Origin: Pontixanthobacter aquaemixtae
GTDB lineage: Bacteria > Pseudomonadota > Alphaproteobacteria > Sphingomonadales > Sphingomonadaceae
Direction of reading: 5' to 3'
Assembly (NCBI RefSeq): GCF_009827395.1
Contig: NZ_WTYX01000001.1
Coordinates: forward strand, 770,001 to 834,000
Length of the DNA stretch: 64,000 nucleotides
Positions 17,547 through 25,213 of the stretch are shown piece after piece; positions within the stretch are counted from its first letter, which is position 1; each line of letters starts with the position of its first letter. Made by a program: the position numbers and the translations under genes. The notes under the pieces were generated by a model. That model had not been told where the DNA came from, did no database searches, and worked only from the letters and a program-made list of their open reading frames with translations.

Positions 17547-18623
17547 CTAGTCCAAATGTTTGCGGAAATGCGCGACCGTTGCGGCATAGGCATCGCGCGA
17601 TTCGGGCAAGGCAGGATTGTATTGGTAGCAATGCCCCATTGCTTCCCCAACGATTAGGGTAGACTCCACTCCTTCGCGAAGCAGCGCACTATTGGTGACA
17701 ATGGCGGGGCTGAGATCCATCGCACGCGTGCCGGTTGTGACAAGGGTCGGCGGAAATTGTGCGATGACATCCGTGTGCAGGGCGGGTGAAACCACGCTGT
17801 CCTTCATGTCCACTCCGTCGAAATAACCAAGTGTCAAATCCGCAGCCAGTTTGCCTTCGGCATCCGGGCCAGGAAAGCTGCCATCAATATTGGCCGCGAT
17901 ATAGGCTGAATCGCCCGATTGAAAACGGACGGCACCGGCGCCGAATATTCCGGCAGCCCCCATTTGCGGTAGGTTGTTTTGCGGGAGATAGGCGGCGAGC
18001 TGGGCGGTCAGTGCACCACCTGCAGAGCAGCCGAACACGCCAATTTTGGCCGCGTCATATTCCTTGAGCAATTCCTGGTACACCGCTGCTGCATCCTTCA
18101 CACCGGCCGGGTGCGAAAATTCTGGCGCCTTGCGGTAATTGACGCTCACAACGCGGTAGCCGCCCAGCACAGCAATCGGTAGGGATTCGATTAGCGAGCA
18201 GCTTTCCCAGCACACGTTGAAAGCACCACCGTGCAAATTGATCAGCGTGCGCTCCGGATCAAATTCGCCTTTTGCAGGTGTGATAATCCGCACGGGTACG
18301 CCGCCAATTGTCGTTTCTTCGACAAGCGCTGGATAAAGCGCTGTCATTTGATCTACACGAGGCTGAAGCATTCGCGCCAAAGTTGCGCGGCGCGCGCCGA
18401 TCTCGGGATTTTGACCTGTGGTCATTTCGCTGACAGGAATTCGGCCGCGCATCTCCTGCGCTGCCCGCGCTTCCTCGCTGGCCAGCACCGAAGGCGGCAA
18501 TTCGAATTCGGGGACCGAAACGGTACCGTCTACGTCAAAGCTTGGGCGGGCAGGGGCATCTTGTGCCATCAATGCAGAGCCGAAACCTAGCAGAGCGATT
18601 CCTGAAAGTGCTGCAACTCGCAT
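17547..18623 (-). CDS. Secreted alpha/beta-hydrolase (HSL-like esterase)
   Basis: A 358-residue paralogue of the protein at 15135. Signal peptide in residues 1-20 (MA-Q cleavage likely). Oxyanion motif HGGAF at 131-135, nucleophile Ser200 in GCSAGG, and catalytic His in AMGHCYQYNP. It keeps the HGG that the paralogue has lost, so it is the better candidate for an ordinary esterase. ATG 18623 has GAGGGG upstream; ATG 18662 would push the signal peptide inside. Last gene of the leftward operon that starts with the acyl-CoA synthetase at 22203. Periplasmic release of an acid that the ligase then activates is a reasonable inference. Confidence 0.9.
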   Translation of the reverse strand: MRVAALSGIALLGFGSALMAQDAPARPSFDVDGTVSVPEFELPPSVLASEEARAAQEMRGRIPVSEMTTGQNPEIGARRATLARMLQPRVDQMTALYPALVEETTIGGVPVRIITPAKGEFDPERTLINLHGGAFNVCWESCSLIESLPIAVLGGYRVVSVNYRKAPEFSHPAGVKDAAAVYQELLKEYDAAKIGVFGCSAGGALTAQLAAYLPQNNLPQMGAAGIFGAGAVRFQSGDSAYIAANIDGSFPGPDAEGKLAADLTLGYFDGVDMKDSVVSPALHTDVIAQFPPTLVTTGTRAMDLSPAIVTNSALLREGVESTLIVGEAMGHCYQYNPALPESRDAYAATVAHFRKHLD

Positions 18624-18648
18624 ATCGGCAATTCCCCTCTTGGCTATT

Positions 18649-19458
18649 TTATCCGGCAGCAATCTCGCCCGATTGACTATCCTTTTCGGACGGCCGGCTT
18701 TTCAGCTTTTCCCAGTCGGCGTCATATTTTTTCCGCTTGGTCCCGCAAATATGGTCCCAGATCGTCGTGTAGCCGCCAAAATTATAGTTGAAATATTTGT
18801 GGTGCTGATCGTGGAATGTGGCTGTGATGAACCACTTTGTTGCCCAGCTGCGGTTCCACCAGCGCGGGAACAACTCGTAACCGGAATGGACATACAGCCC
18901 CATAATGATGTTGGTGGGGCCAATCAGGAACATTGCCTGTTCGCTGATCGGCAGCGCGAACAATGTCGCGGTGGTGATGAAGATCGGTACGAATCCGCCA
19001 TTGATGAAGCTTTCAAGCGGGTTGACCGATATTGTCGTCAGCAGATTTGGCGAAGTCGACAGATGATGCAGCTTATGAACATAGGTATAGAACGGCTCTT
19101 TGTGCATCCAGCGATGAAACCAGTAAAACCACGTGTCGAACAGCAGGAAATAGGCAGCGAATTCGAGCACCACGACCCACCAGGGGACGGGCGTGGGATC
19201 GATCACGGCAAAGCCGCTATCCTGCAGCCATGTTGTGGTCAGGCCCAGGATCGTGCCCGAAATCGCCACGTTGATGACACCGTACAGTGCCTCCATCCGG
19301 AACCGGTGCCATTTGAACCCTCTTGGCTGGATTTTGCGGGCCTTGAAGAAGCCTGTGAGAAGGCCGGCGACCAAACCCGCAATGATGAACAGCCCGAACC
19401 ATAATTGGAGCGACCGTTCGCCGTTGAAAAGCGAGTCAAAGAGAACAGAACCATCCAT
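18649..19458 (-). CDS. Sterol desaturase/fatty acid hydroxylase-family membrane enzyme
   Basis: A membrane di-iron hydroxylase of 269 residues. The eight-histidine pattern is present as HRWMH, HKLHH and HDQHH, and hydrophobic segments lie around residues 17-38, 60-78, 92-110 and 145-175. Such enzymes hydroxylate or desaturate sterols, fatty acids, carotenoids or other lipids at the inner membrane with electrons from a ferredoxin or cytochrome. It sits in an operon with an esterase, a hotdog dehydratase and a CoA ligase, pointing to a hydrophobic substrate rather than to lipid biosynthesis; this is inference. Confidence 0.9.
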   Translation of the reverse strand: MDGSVLFDSLFNGERSLQLWFGLFIIAGLVAGLLTGFFKARKIQPRGFKWHRFRMEALYGVINVAISGTILGLTTTWLQDSGFAVIDPTPVPWWVVVLEFAAYFLLFDTWFYWFHRWMHKEPFYTYVHKLHHLSTSPNLLTTISVNPLESFINGGFVPIFITTATLFALPISEQAMFLIGPTNIIMGLYVHSGYELFPRWWNRSWATKWFITATFHDQHHKYFNYNFGGYTTIWDHICGTKRKKYDADWEKLKSRPSEKDSQSGEIAAG

Positions 19459-19471
19459 TTGAACGTATCCT

Positions 19472-20623
19472 TTAGCCCTTGCTTGGCAGTTCAGCCACTG
19501 CGGTTCCTAGCGCGCTCAGCTCTCCGCGATGGGTCTCTGCGCGTTGCTGGATCTCGACATATTTCTTGCCGCCATCTTCGAACTTGCGGATTACCTGCCC
19601 GTCGATGAAAATCACGTCGCCATCGGGATTGTGGCGGCGGATCTGGCTTTTCGATTTGTGCAGGAAGCCATCATCGCCGATCCAGTTGGTGACATGGTGG
19701 GTCAGCCAGCTGTGGCGCTCTGGTCCGTAATCATATGCGCCAGGTGTTCCGACTTCGCGCGCAAAATCATCATCCCAGTGGACCCGTTCGGGAACATCAC
19801 GCACACCGAACTTATTTGGAATGCCGAGGCCAGGATGCGCATCGATCAGCTGGAAGTGTAGCTTGTTGGTGCGGATATACAGGCCGCCCCAGCCTTGGGC
19901 GTAGCCGATAAATCCGGTGACCGTCATCGGCCCCTTCATCATTCGCGGCAGCTCGTCGCCTTCCTGCACGTCTTCCCAATAGCGCGGCGTGGCGCCGCGA
20001 ATTTCTTCGTTGCGGTACAGATCGAACCATTCCTGCATCTGTTCGTCAGTGAGCTTTTCACTCGCTGCTTCGTGACTTGCCCGCGCTTCGGTATACTTGG
20101 TGCCTCGTTCGCGAGCCTCGTCCCGGTCGGTGCGGAAAACATAGCTGTCGCATTCGGCCACGTGATCACCGTGCTGGTTGAAGAAATCGACGTGGTAGAT
20201 CTGTTGGTACGCGCGCCCGGCAAAGCGGGTCTGGTGTTCGATCAGGTCTTTGAGATGGGATTCGGTGCTGATCGTGTCGTTGCGCAAGACTGGCTTGTGC
20301 CAGGTCCAGTCGGCACCGGCCCACATCGCATGGACGCCCGGCAATCCGCCACAATAGCCCGAAACAATACGGTCGGTCGAAAACAGGAAGCTCGGAAGCG
20401 CCACGATCGTTCCATATTTGGTCTTGGCTGCATATTCAGGATCGCACCACAATGGATTGTCATCGCCGATTCCGTGGGCGTAGTGGCGAATACCGTCTCG
20501 TGTGGCCTCGTAATTCCACGGCTCAACCGTGTTCTCGATCTTTACACCGATCCGCTTGCGAAGATCGGCCAGGCCTTCTTCGGTGATCTTGGGAAATCGC
20601 TGCTCTTTTGCCTGAGTGGCCAT
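19472..20623 (-). CDS. Large MaoC-like (FAS1-type) double-hotdog acyl dehydratase
   Basis: A 383-residue protein with an N-terminal FAS1-type hotdog (residues about 15-165, including YAHGIGDDNPLW) and a second hotdog in the C-terminal half (MKGPMTVTGFIGYAQGW). Most MaoC hydratases have one or two shorter hotdogs; this long form recurs in proteobacterial CoA pathways. Expected reaction: hydration or dehydration of an enoyl/3-hydroxyacyl-CoA, although the active Asp-x4-His of MaoC is not obvious by eye. It lies between a CoA ligase and the di-iron hydroxylase. Same architecture as the protein at 41077, though that one is divergent. Confidence 0.78.
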   Translation of the reverse strand: MATQAKEQRFPKITEEGLADLRKRIGVKIENTVEPWNYEATRDGIRHYAHGIGDDNPLWCDPEYAAKTKYGTIVALPSFLFSTDRIVSGYCGGLPGVHAMWAGADWTWHKPVLRNDTISTESHLKDLIEHQTRFAGRAYQQIYHVDFFNQHGDHVAECDSYVFRTDRDEARERGTKYTEARASHEAASEKLTDEQMQEWFDLYRNEEIRGATPRYWEDVQEGDELPRMMKGPMTVTGFIGYAQGWGGLYIRTNKLHFQLIDAHPGLGIPNKFGVRDVPERVHWDDDFAREVGTPGAYDYGPERHSWLTHHVTNWIGDDGFLHKSKSQIRRHNPDGDVIFIDGQVIRKFEDGGKKYVEIQQRAETHRGELSALGTAVAELPSKG

Positions 20624-20643
20624 GATTGTGGTTCTCCTTGAAA

Positions 20644-22203
20644 TTATGCTGCTGCAAGTGCCGCTTCGCGATCACGAAGAACCTTGCGATTGACCTTGCC
20701 GGCCGGCGTTTTGGGAAGTTCGTCGACGAATTCGACGATCCGTGGAAATTCATGCTGCGCCAGTCGAGTGCGCGTGAAATCTTGCAATTCGCGAACAAAT
20801 TCGTCCGATCTTGCGCGACTGCTGATGACGAAGGCCTTGACCACAAGTCCGCGTTTTTCATCGGGCGAACCGATCACCGCGCATTCGAGCACATCGTCAT
20901 GTTTGAGCATGGTGTTTTCGATCTCGACCGCGCTCATCGTCCAACCAGCCGAAATGATCACATCATCGGCCCGGCCGCAGTGATAGAAGTAGCCGTCTTC
21001 ATCAATCTTCGCGCGGTCTTTGGTCGAAAGCCAGCCATCCTTTCGCTTGAGCATCAGCTCGCCAACCTCACCCGGATCGGTAGCTGTGCCGTCTGCGCGC
21101 TGCACTTCGAGCGCGAGTCCCGGAATAGGCTTGCCGAGCGAGCCTGGCTTTACCGCGAAATCCTTGGCACCCGGATAATTGACCAGCACAACGCCGATTT
21201 CGGTCGTGCCATACATCGAACAAGCATCGACCGCGAAAGTCTCGTCAATCCAGTCCAGCGTGTCGGGGTCAATCGGTTCGCCGGTGTAAGAAAGCTTTCC
21301 GATGGCAAACCGGAACTGGCCCGATTGTCCGGTATTCTTCATCATCCGGTAATGCGTTGCAGCAGCCGACATGTTGGTAATGCCGAAATCCTGCAGCGCC
21401 TGCATCAATCGGGCCGCATCAAACTTCCCACGCCCCATCGTTCCCGTGGTCACACCCAGTCCCAGCGGGGCGAGGGTGCCGTGCCAAAGGCCATGCCCCC
21501 ATGCCGGCGAAGAAGGGCAGAAGAACTCGTCGCCCGGCCGGATGCCGGTTCCATAGAGAGCGGCAAACATTAGCGTCACGAGCGAACGGTGAGTGTGTTT
21601 TACGGCTTCTGGCAATTCGCGCGTGGTGCCGCTGGTATATTGGAAGCAGGCGAGGTCATCGCCTTTGGTTTTGGCTTCATACTCGGTGGGATATTCCGCG
21701 AGCGAGCCGATCAACGTATCATTGGCAACAACAATCCGCGGGCCTTCGACCGATCGGGCGAGCTCAGCCTTCTCGTCGCTCGTCAGGAGCACCGCTGGCT
21801 TACAGTCATCAACTCTCAACCTCAACGCGTCGGGCCCGAACAGGGTGAACAGCGGAACGGAGATCGCGCCGTGCAGCATCGCGCCAAACAGGCAGACATA
21901 AAACGGCAAAGAGGGTTCGAGCATGAAGGCGATACGATCACCCTTGCTAACACCATTGGCATCCAGCCAATGGGCGAATTGTGCGGCGCCGGACGCAATT
22001 TCATCAAAGCTCAGAATTTCGTTTTCGCCGTCAGCATGTGCGATCCGGACCGCGGGACGGCCCGAACCATCGGCGTGACGCAGCATCGCTTCTGCAGCGA
22101 TATTGAAGCCTTGCTTGTCGCCATCGAACAGCTCCCACAGCGCAGCGGAAGACGCGTGTTCCTGTGCGTCTGCATAGCTGGTGAAGCTGCTGAGATTGGT
22201 CAC
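20644..22203 (-). CDS. AMP-dependent acyl-CoA synthetase (medium-chain-like)
   Basis: A 519-residue ligase. YTSGTTRELPEAVKHTH is the P-loop; the canonical Gly and Lys of SGTTGxPK are replaced by Arg and Glu, a variant I believe occurs in a subgroup of medium-chain ligases. MYGTTEIG, YFYHCGRADDVI and the catalytic LPKTPAGKVNRK near the C-terminus are intact, so activity is likely. It begins the leftward operon to 17547 and is divergent from iclR; GGAGAAGGG precedes its start. Regulation by the adjacent IclR protein is likely. Confidence 0.9.
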   Translation of the reverse strand: MTNLSSFTSYADAQEHASSAALWELFDGDKQGFNIAAEAMLRHADGSGRPAVRIAHADGENEILSFDEIASGAAQFAHWLDANGVSKGDRIAFMLEPSLPFYVCLFGAMLHGAISVPLFTLFGPDALRLRVDDCKPAVLLTSDEKAELARSVEGPRIVVANDTLIGSLAEYPTEYEAKTKGDDLACFQYTSGTTRELPEAVKHTHRSLVTLMFAALYGTGIRPGDEFFCPSSPAWGHGLWHGTLAPLGLGVTTGTMGRGKFDAARLMQALQDFGITNMSAAATHYRMMKNTGQSGQFRFAIGKLSYTGEPIDPDTLDWIDETFAVDACSMYGTTEIGVVLVNYPGAKDFAVKPGSLGKPIPGLALEVQRADGTATDPGEVGELMLKRKDGWLSTKDRAKIDEDGYFYHCGRADDVIISAGWTMSAVEIENTMLKHDDVLECAVIGSPDEKRGLVVKAFVISSRARSDEFVRELQDFTRTRLAQHEFPRIVEFVDELPKTPAGKVNRKVLRDREAALAAA

Positions 22204-22226
22204 TTGGTTTCCCTTCTCCGGTCGAT

Positions 22227-22242
22227 TCGGCGCGAGTGCCGA
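22227..22242. promoter_or_regulatory. Small inverted repeat upstream of acyl-CoA synthetase
   Basis: TCGGC-N6-GCCGA between the synthetase start and the IclR-type repeats. It is short and could be chance. Recorded because it lies where a promoter or operator for the leftward operon would be. Confidence 0.25.
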
Positions 22243-22271
22243 TTAAATGCCATAAAGCCCTTGCTATTGCA

Positions 22272-22302
22272 AATATCGAATGATATTCAATATATCGAAT
22301 GA
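22272..22302. promoter_or_regulatory. Candidate IclR operator overlapping the iclR start codon
   Basis: Direct repeat ATATCGAATGA at 22273-22283 and 22292-22302, 19 bp apart. Between them are two interlocking inverted repeats: AATATC-N4-GATATT (22272-22287) and GATAT-N5-ATATC (22282-22296). The second direct repeat includes the iclR ATG. A regulator bound here would block its own start and could control the divergent ligase operon, as IclR proteins often do. Confidence 0.65.
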
Positions 22303-23090
22303 ATGAAGCTGCGTCCTCTACTCCCCCATCCAAAGGAAAAGCCCCGGCCATTGCCCGCGCGGTCGCCATATTGCGCTTGCTTGGGCGCAGCGAAAAACCT
22401 CTTGGAGTTCAGGCGATTGCCCGCGAACTTGAGCTGGTTCCAAGCACGTGCCTTTACGTTCTTCGCGCACTGGTTGAAGAACAGCTTGTCGCGGTTGATC
22501 CGAACTCCAAGCTTTACCGGCTTGATGCGGGGGTGCTGTCACTCGCCAGGGGGTGGCTGAAGCAAGATCGCTTCGCCGACATCGTGCAGCCAGAACTTGA
22601 TTTGTTGGCGCAGCAGTCCGGTGTCAGCACCATGGCGGTCCAGATTGTCGGACTTGATCACATCATTGTGATCGGAACGGCGCAAGGAAGTGCCAGTTTC
22701 CAACTGTCCGCTCATATCGGCAGCCGCTTTCCGGCCCTGATTAGCGCAACCGGACGGTGCATTGCAGCGTTTGCCGATGTTTCCGTTGCCAGCTTGCAGG
22801 AACGCTTTTCGGAGCTGCGCTGGGATAACCCGCCGACATTTGAACAATGGCTCACCCAGATTGGCGAGACCCGGACGCGGGGCTTTGCCGTGGATGACGG
22901 TTTCTACATGGCGGGCGCGACCGTGCTTGCCGCACCGGTGTTCTCGCAGCCGGGCAGCGCGCCGGGGCACGCACTTGTCGCTTTGGGTATGGAGGGCAAT
23001 GTTCGCGATGCCGGAGTGGATATGATTGGCGAAGCCTTGCGAAAATCTGCGGCTGTACTTTCATCCCGGCTTGAAAGCACGGGCGGCTGA
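22299..23090 (+). CDS. IclR-family transcriptional regulator
   Basis: A 263-residue regulator. An N-terminal winged helix (about residues 17-80, including VAILRLLGRSEKPLGVQAIARELELVPSTCL read in parts) is followed by the IclR effector domain (VQIVGLDHIIVIGTAQ, FPALISATGRCIAAF). The ATG has no ribosome-binding site and is the first in-frame start after TGA at 22281, so a leaderless transcript is possible. It is divergent from the ligase/dehydratase/hydroxylase/esterase operon, which it probably controls in response to an aromatic or acyl ligand. Confidence 0.9.
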   Translation: MNEAASSTPPSKGKAPAIARAVAILRLLGRSEKPLGVQAIARELELVPSTCLYVLRALVEEQLVAVDPNSKLYRLDAGVLSLARGWLKQDRFADIVQPELDLLAQQSGVSTMAVQIVGLDHIIVIGTAQGSASFQLSAHIGSRFPALISATGRCIAAFADVSVASLQERFSELRWDNPPTFEQWLTQIGETRTRGFAVDDGFYMAGATVLAAPVFSQPGSAPGHALVALGMEGNVRDAGVDMIGEALRKSAAVLSSRLESTGG

Positions 23091-23094
23091 TTGC

Positions 23095-23108
23095 TTCGCG
23101 TCTGCGAT
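23095..23108. promoter_or_regulatory. WTCGC-N4-GCGAW site upstream of NTF2-like gene
   Basis: TTCGC-GTCT-GCGAT, 80-93 bases before the start at 23188 and just after the iclR stop. A -10-like TATAGT lies at 23146-23151. Confidence 0.55.
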
Positions 23109-23187
23109 AAATACGCAGGCACGGCGCTATTTCTGCGCGGGACTCTATAGTCGATGAACATCTGAGTATTGAGAGAAGGATCAGGCG

Positions 23188-23682
23188 ATGGATGACTTCA
23201 CAGTTGCAGCCGTAGGGATTGGCCAACTTCACGCGCGGTTTGTCGACGCTGTTTTCCGTCAGGATATTCGCCAATTTGCCGATTGCTTTGCGAAAGAAGG
23301 CGTCTGGAAAATCGGCGGCCGGGTCATGGAAGGGCGCGAAACCATTTTCGAGCTCACCGGCCCAATGCTGTCCTATTGCGAACGCATCCAGCTGGTTGCC
23401 CTCCAGCCGTTGCTTGATCTTACCGATGAAGGTGCGGTCGGCCGGCAGCAGATGATCGAATTTTCAAAGATGAAAGACGGTTCGGGCGCCATGACAATCG
23501 GCGTCTATCATGACCGCTATGTCTTGGAAGAGGGGCAGTGGCGCTTTGCAAAACGTCACTGGAGTTTCAAATATCGTGGTCCGCATGATTTCTCTGGCGG
23601 TTTTGCCGACACGCCAGACTATGGCGCATTCCCCAGCGGTCCGGCGGACGACGAAGAAACCTATATTCGCCCGCCAGATTGA
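23188..23682 (+). CDS. NTF2/SnoaL-like protein
   Basis: A 164-residue NTF2-fold protein (FVDAVFRQDIRQFADCFAKEGVW, then strand-rich GVYHDRYVLEEGQWRFAKRHW, each shown here only as parts of the fold pattern). Members are isomerases, dehydratases, cyclases or accessory subunits. The gene stands alone between iclR and the convergent mmsA gene with its own upstream palindrome, so it is not simply an appendage of either. No specific activity can be assigned. Confidence 0.75.
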   Translation: MDDFTVAAVGIGQLHARFVDAVFRQDIRQFADCFAKEGVWKIGGRVMEGRETIFELTGPMLSYCERIQLVALQPLLDLTDEGAVGRQQMIEFSKMKDGSGAMTIGVYHDRYVLEEGQWRFAKRHWSFKYRGPHDFSGGFADTPDYGAFPSGPADDEETYIRPPD

Positions 23683-23688
23683 GAATTC

Positions 23689-25182
23689 TCAGCCCATCGT
23701 CGGGATAACGAAGGCATTGCTTCCATCGCCACCGCCATCGGGCCAGCGCTGGGTCACTTTCTTGACCTTTGTCCAGAAACGCAGACCCTCCATTCCGTAC
23801 TGGTCGGTGTCCCCGAAGCCCGAGCGTTTCCAGCCGCCAAAACTGTGATAGCTGACCGGGACTGGGATCGGCACATTCACGCCAACCATCCCGACATTGA
23901 CCCGTGAGGCGAATTCGCGGGCCGCATGGCCATTGCGCGTGAAAATGGCGACGCCGTTACCGTATTGGTGATCGGAGGGAAGGCGGACTGCTTCATCGAA
24001 ATCCTTGGCGCGGACAATTTGCAGCACCGGGCCGAAAATCTCTTCCTGATAGCTTTTCATTTGCGGTGTCACCCGGTCAATCAGGGTGGGGCCGACGAAA
24101 AAGCCTTTCTCATGGCCTTGCAAGCTGAACCCGCGACCGTTGATCACGATCTCGCCGCCTTCTTCTTCGGCAGTGCTGATCCAGCGTTCGATATTCGCCT
24201 TATGCTCTGGCGTTACCACCGGGCCGTAATGGGCGTCCGGATCGGTTGATACACCAACACGAAGGGCATTGATCGCCGGGATCAGCTTTTCCTTGAGGCG
24301 TTCTGCGGTGTCTTCACCCACCGGCACCACAACCGGCAGCGCCATGCAGCGTTCACCGGCCGATCCAAAGGCCGCTCCCATAAGGTCACCCACCGCCTGA
24401 TCGAGGTCGGCATCTGGCATGATGATTCCATGGTTTTTCGCGCCGCCCATCGCCTGCACCCGCTTGCCTGCCGCAACACCGCGTTCATAGACATAATGCG
24501 CAATGTCTGATGATCCGACAAAGCTGACCCCGGCAATATCCGGGTGATCGAGAATTGCGTCGACCATTTCCTTGTCGCCATGCACAACCTGAAGCAGCCC
24601 TTCCGGGGCCCCCGCTTCGACAAACAATTCTGCGAGCCGAACGGGAACGCTGGGATCGCGTTCGGAAGGTTTCAGGATAAACGCGTTGCCTGCCGCAATT
24701 GCCATTCCGAACATCCACATCGGGATCATCGCCGGAAAGTTGAACGGTGTGATACCTGCACCAATCCCCAACGGTTGCCGCATCGAATAGACATCAATGC
24801 CCGGGCCAGCGCCTTGCGTATATTCGCCCTTCAAAGCTTCCGGAATTCCGCAGGCAAACTCGATAACTTCAAGGCCGCGCTGGACGTCACCCTTCGCGTC
24901 CTCGACAACCTTGCCGTGTTCGCTTGCAAGAAGTTCGGCCAGTTCCTGCATGTTTTCTTCGAGCAGTTGCTTGAACCGGAACATCACGCGTGCGCGGCGC
25001 TGCGGATTGGTTGCAGCCCATTCGGGTTGGACATTCTTGGCGGTTTTAACGGCTTGCTCCAGCAGAGCGGCATCACCCAGTCCGACTTCGGCTTGGACTT
25101 CTCCGGTAGAGGGATTCCATACTTGATGTTTGCGAGCAGGGGAAGGGCTTTCACCCACGATGAAATGATCGATCTGGCGCAT
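23689..25182 (-). CDS. mmsA: Methylmalonate-semialdehyde dehydrogenase (CoA-acylating)
   Basis: A 497-residue aldehyde dehydrogenase of the MmsA subgroup, which converts methylmalonate or malonate semialdehyde plus CoA and NAD to propionyl- or acetyl-CoA and CO2. The nucleophile is Cys279 in SAGERC. The usual ELGGK glutamate is replaced by AMGGAKNH (245-251), a hallmark of this CoA-dependent group, and PFNFPAMIP matches it. As the last gene of the 33347-23689 run it would funnel a C3-C4 semialdehyde fragment into central metabolism. Its presence in a catabolic operon suggests branched or propionate-yielding side chains. Confidence 0.93.
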   Translation of the reverse strand: MRQIDHFIVGESPSPARKHQVWNPSTGEVQAEVGLGDAALLEQAVKTAKNVQPEWAATNPQRRARVMFRFKQLLEENMQELAELLASEHGKVVEDAKGDVQRGLEVIEFACGIPEALKGEYTQGAGPGIDVYSMRQPLGIGAGITPFNFPAMIPMWMFGMAIAAGNAFILKPSERDPSVPVRLAELFVEAGAPEGLLQVVHGDKEMVDAILDHPDIAGVSFVGSSDIAHYVYERGVAAGKRVQAMGGAKNHGIIMPDADLDQAVGDLMGAAFGSAGERCMALPVVVPVGEDTAERLKEKLIPAINALRVGVSTDPDAHYGPVVTPEHKANIERWISTAEEEGGEIVINGRGFSLQGHEKGFFVGPTLIDRVTPQMKSYQEEIFGPVLQIVRAKDFDEAVRLPSDHQYGNGVAIFTRNGHAAREFASRVNVGMVGVNVPIPVPVSYHSFGGWKRSGFGDTDQYGMEGLRFWTKVKKVTQRWPDGGGDGSNAFVIPTMG

Positions 25183-25213
25183 GGTTGTTCCGATTGTTTA
25201 ACTGTTGAACTTG

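Noticed and set aside
18418-19404. 328-codon plus-strand open frame opposite the esterase and sterol-desaturase genes
   Set aside because: The opposite strand encodes proteins with intact catalytic motifs; this translation shows no recognisable fold.
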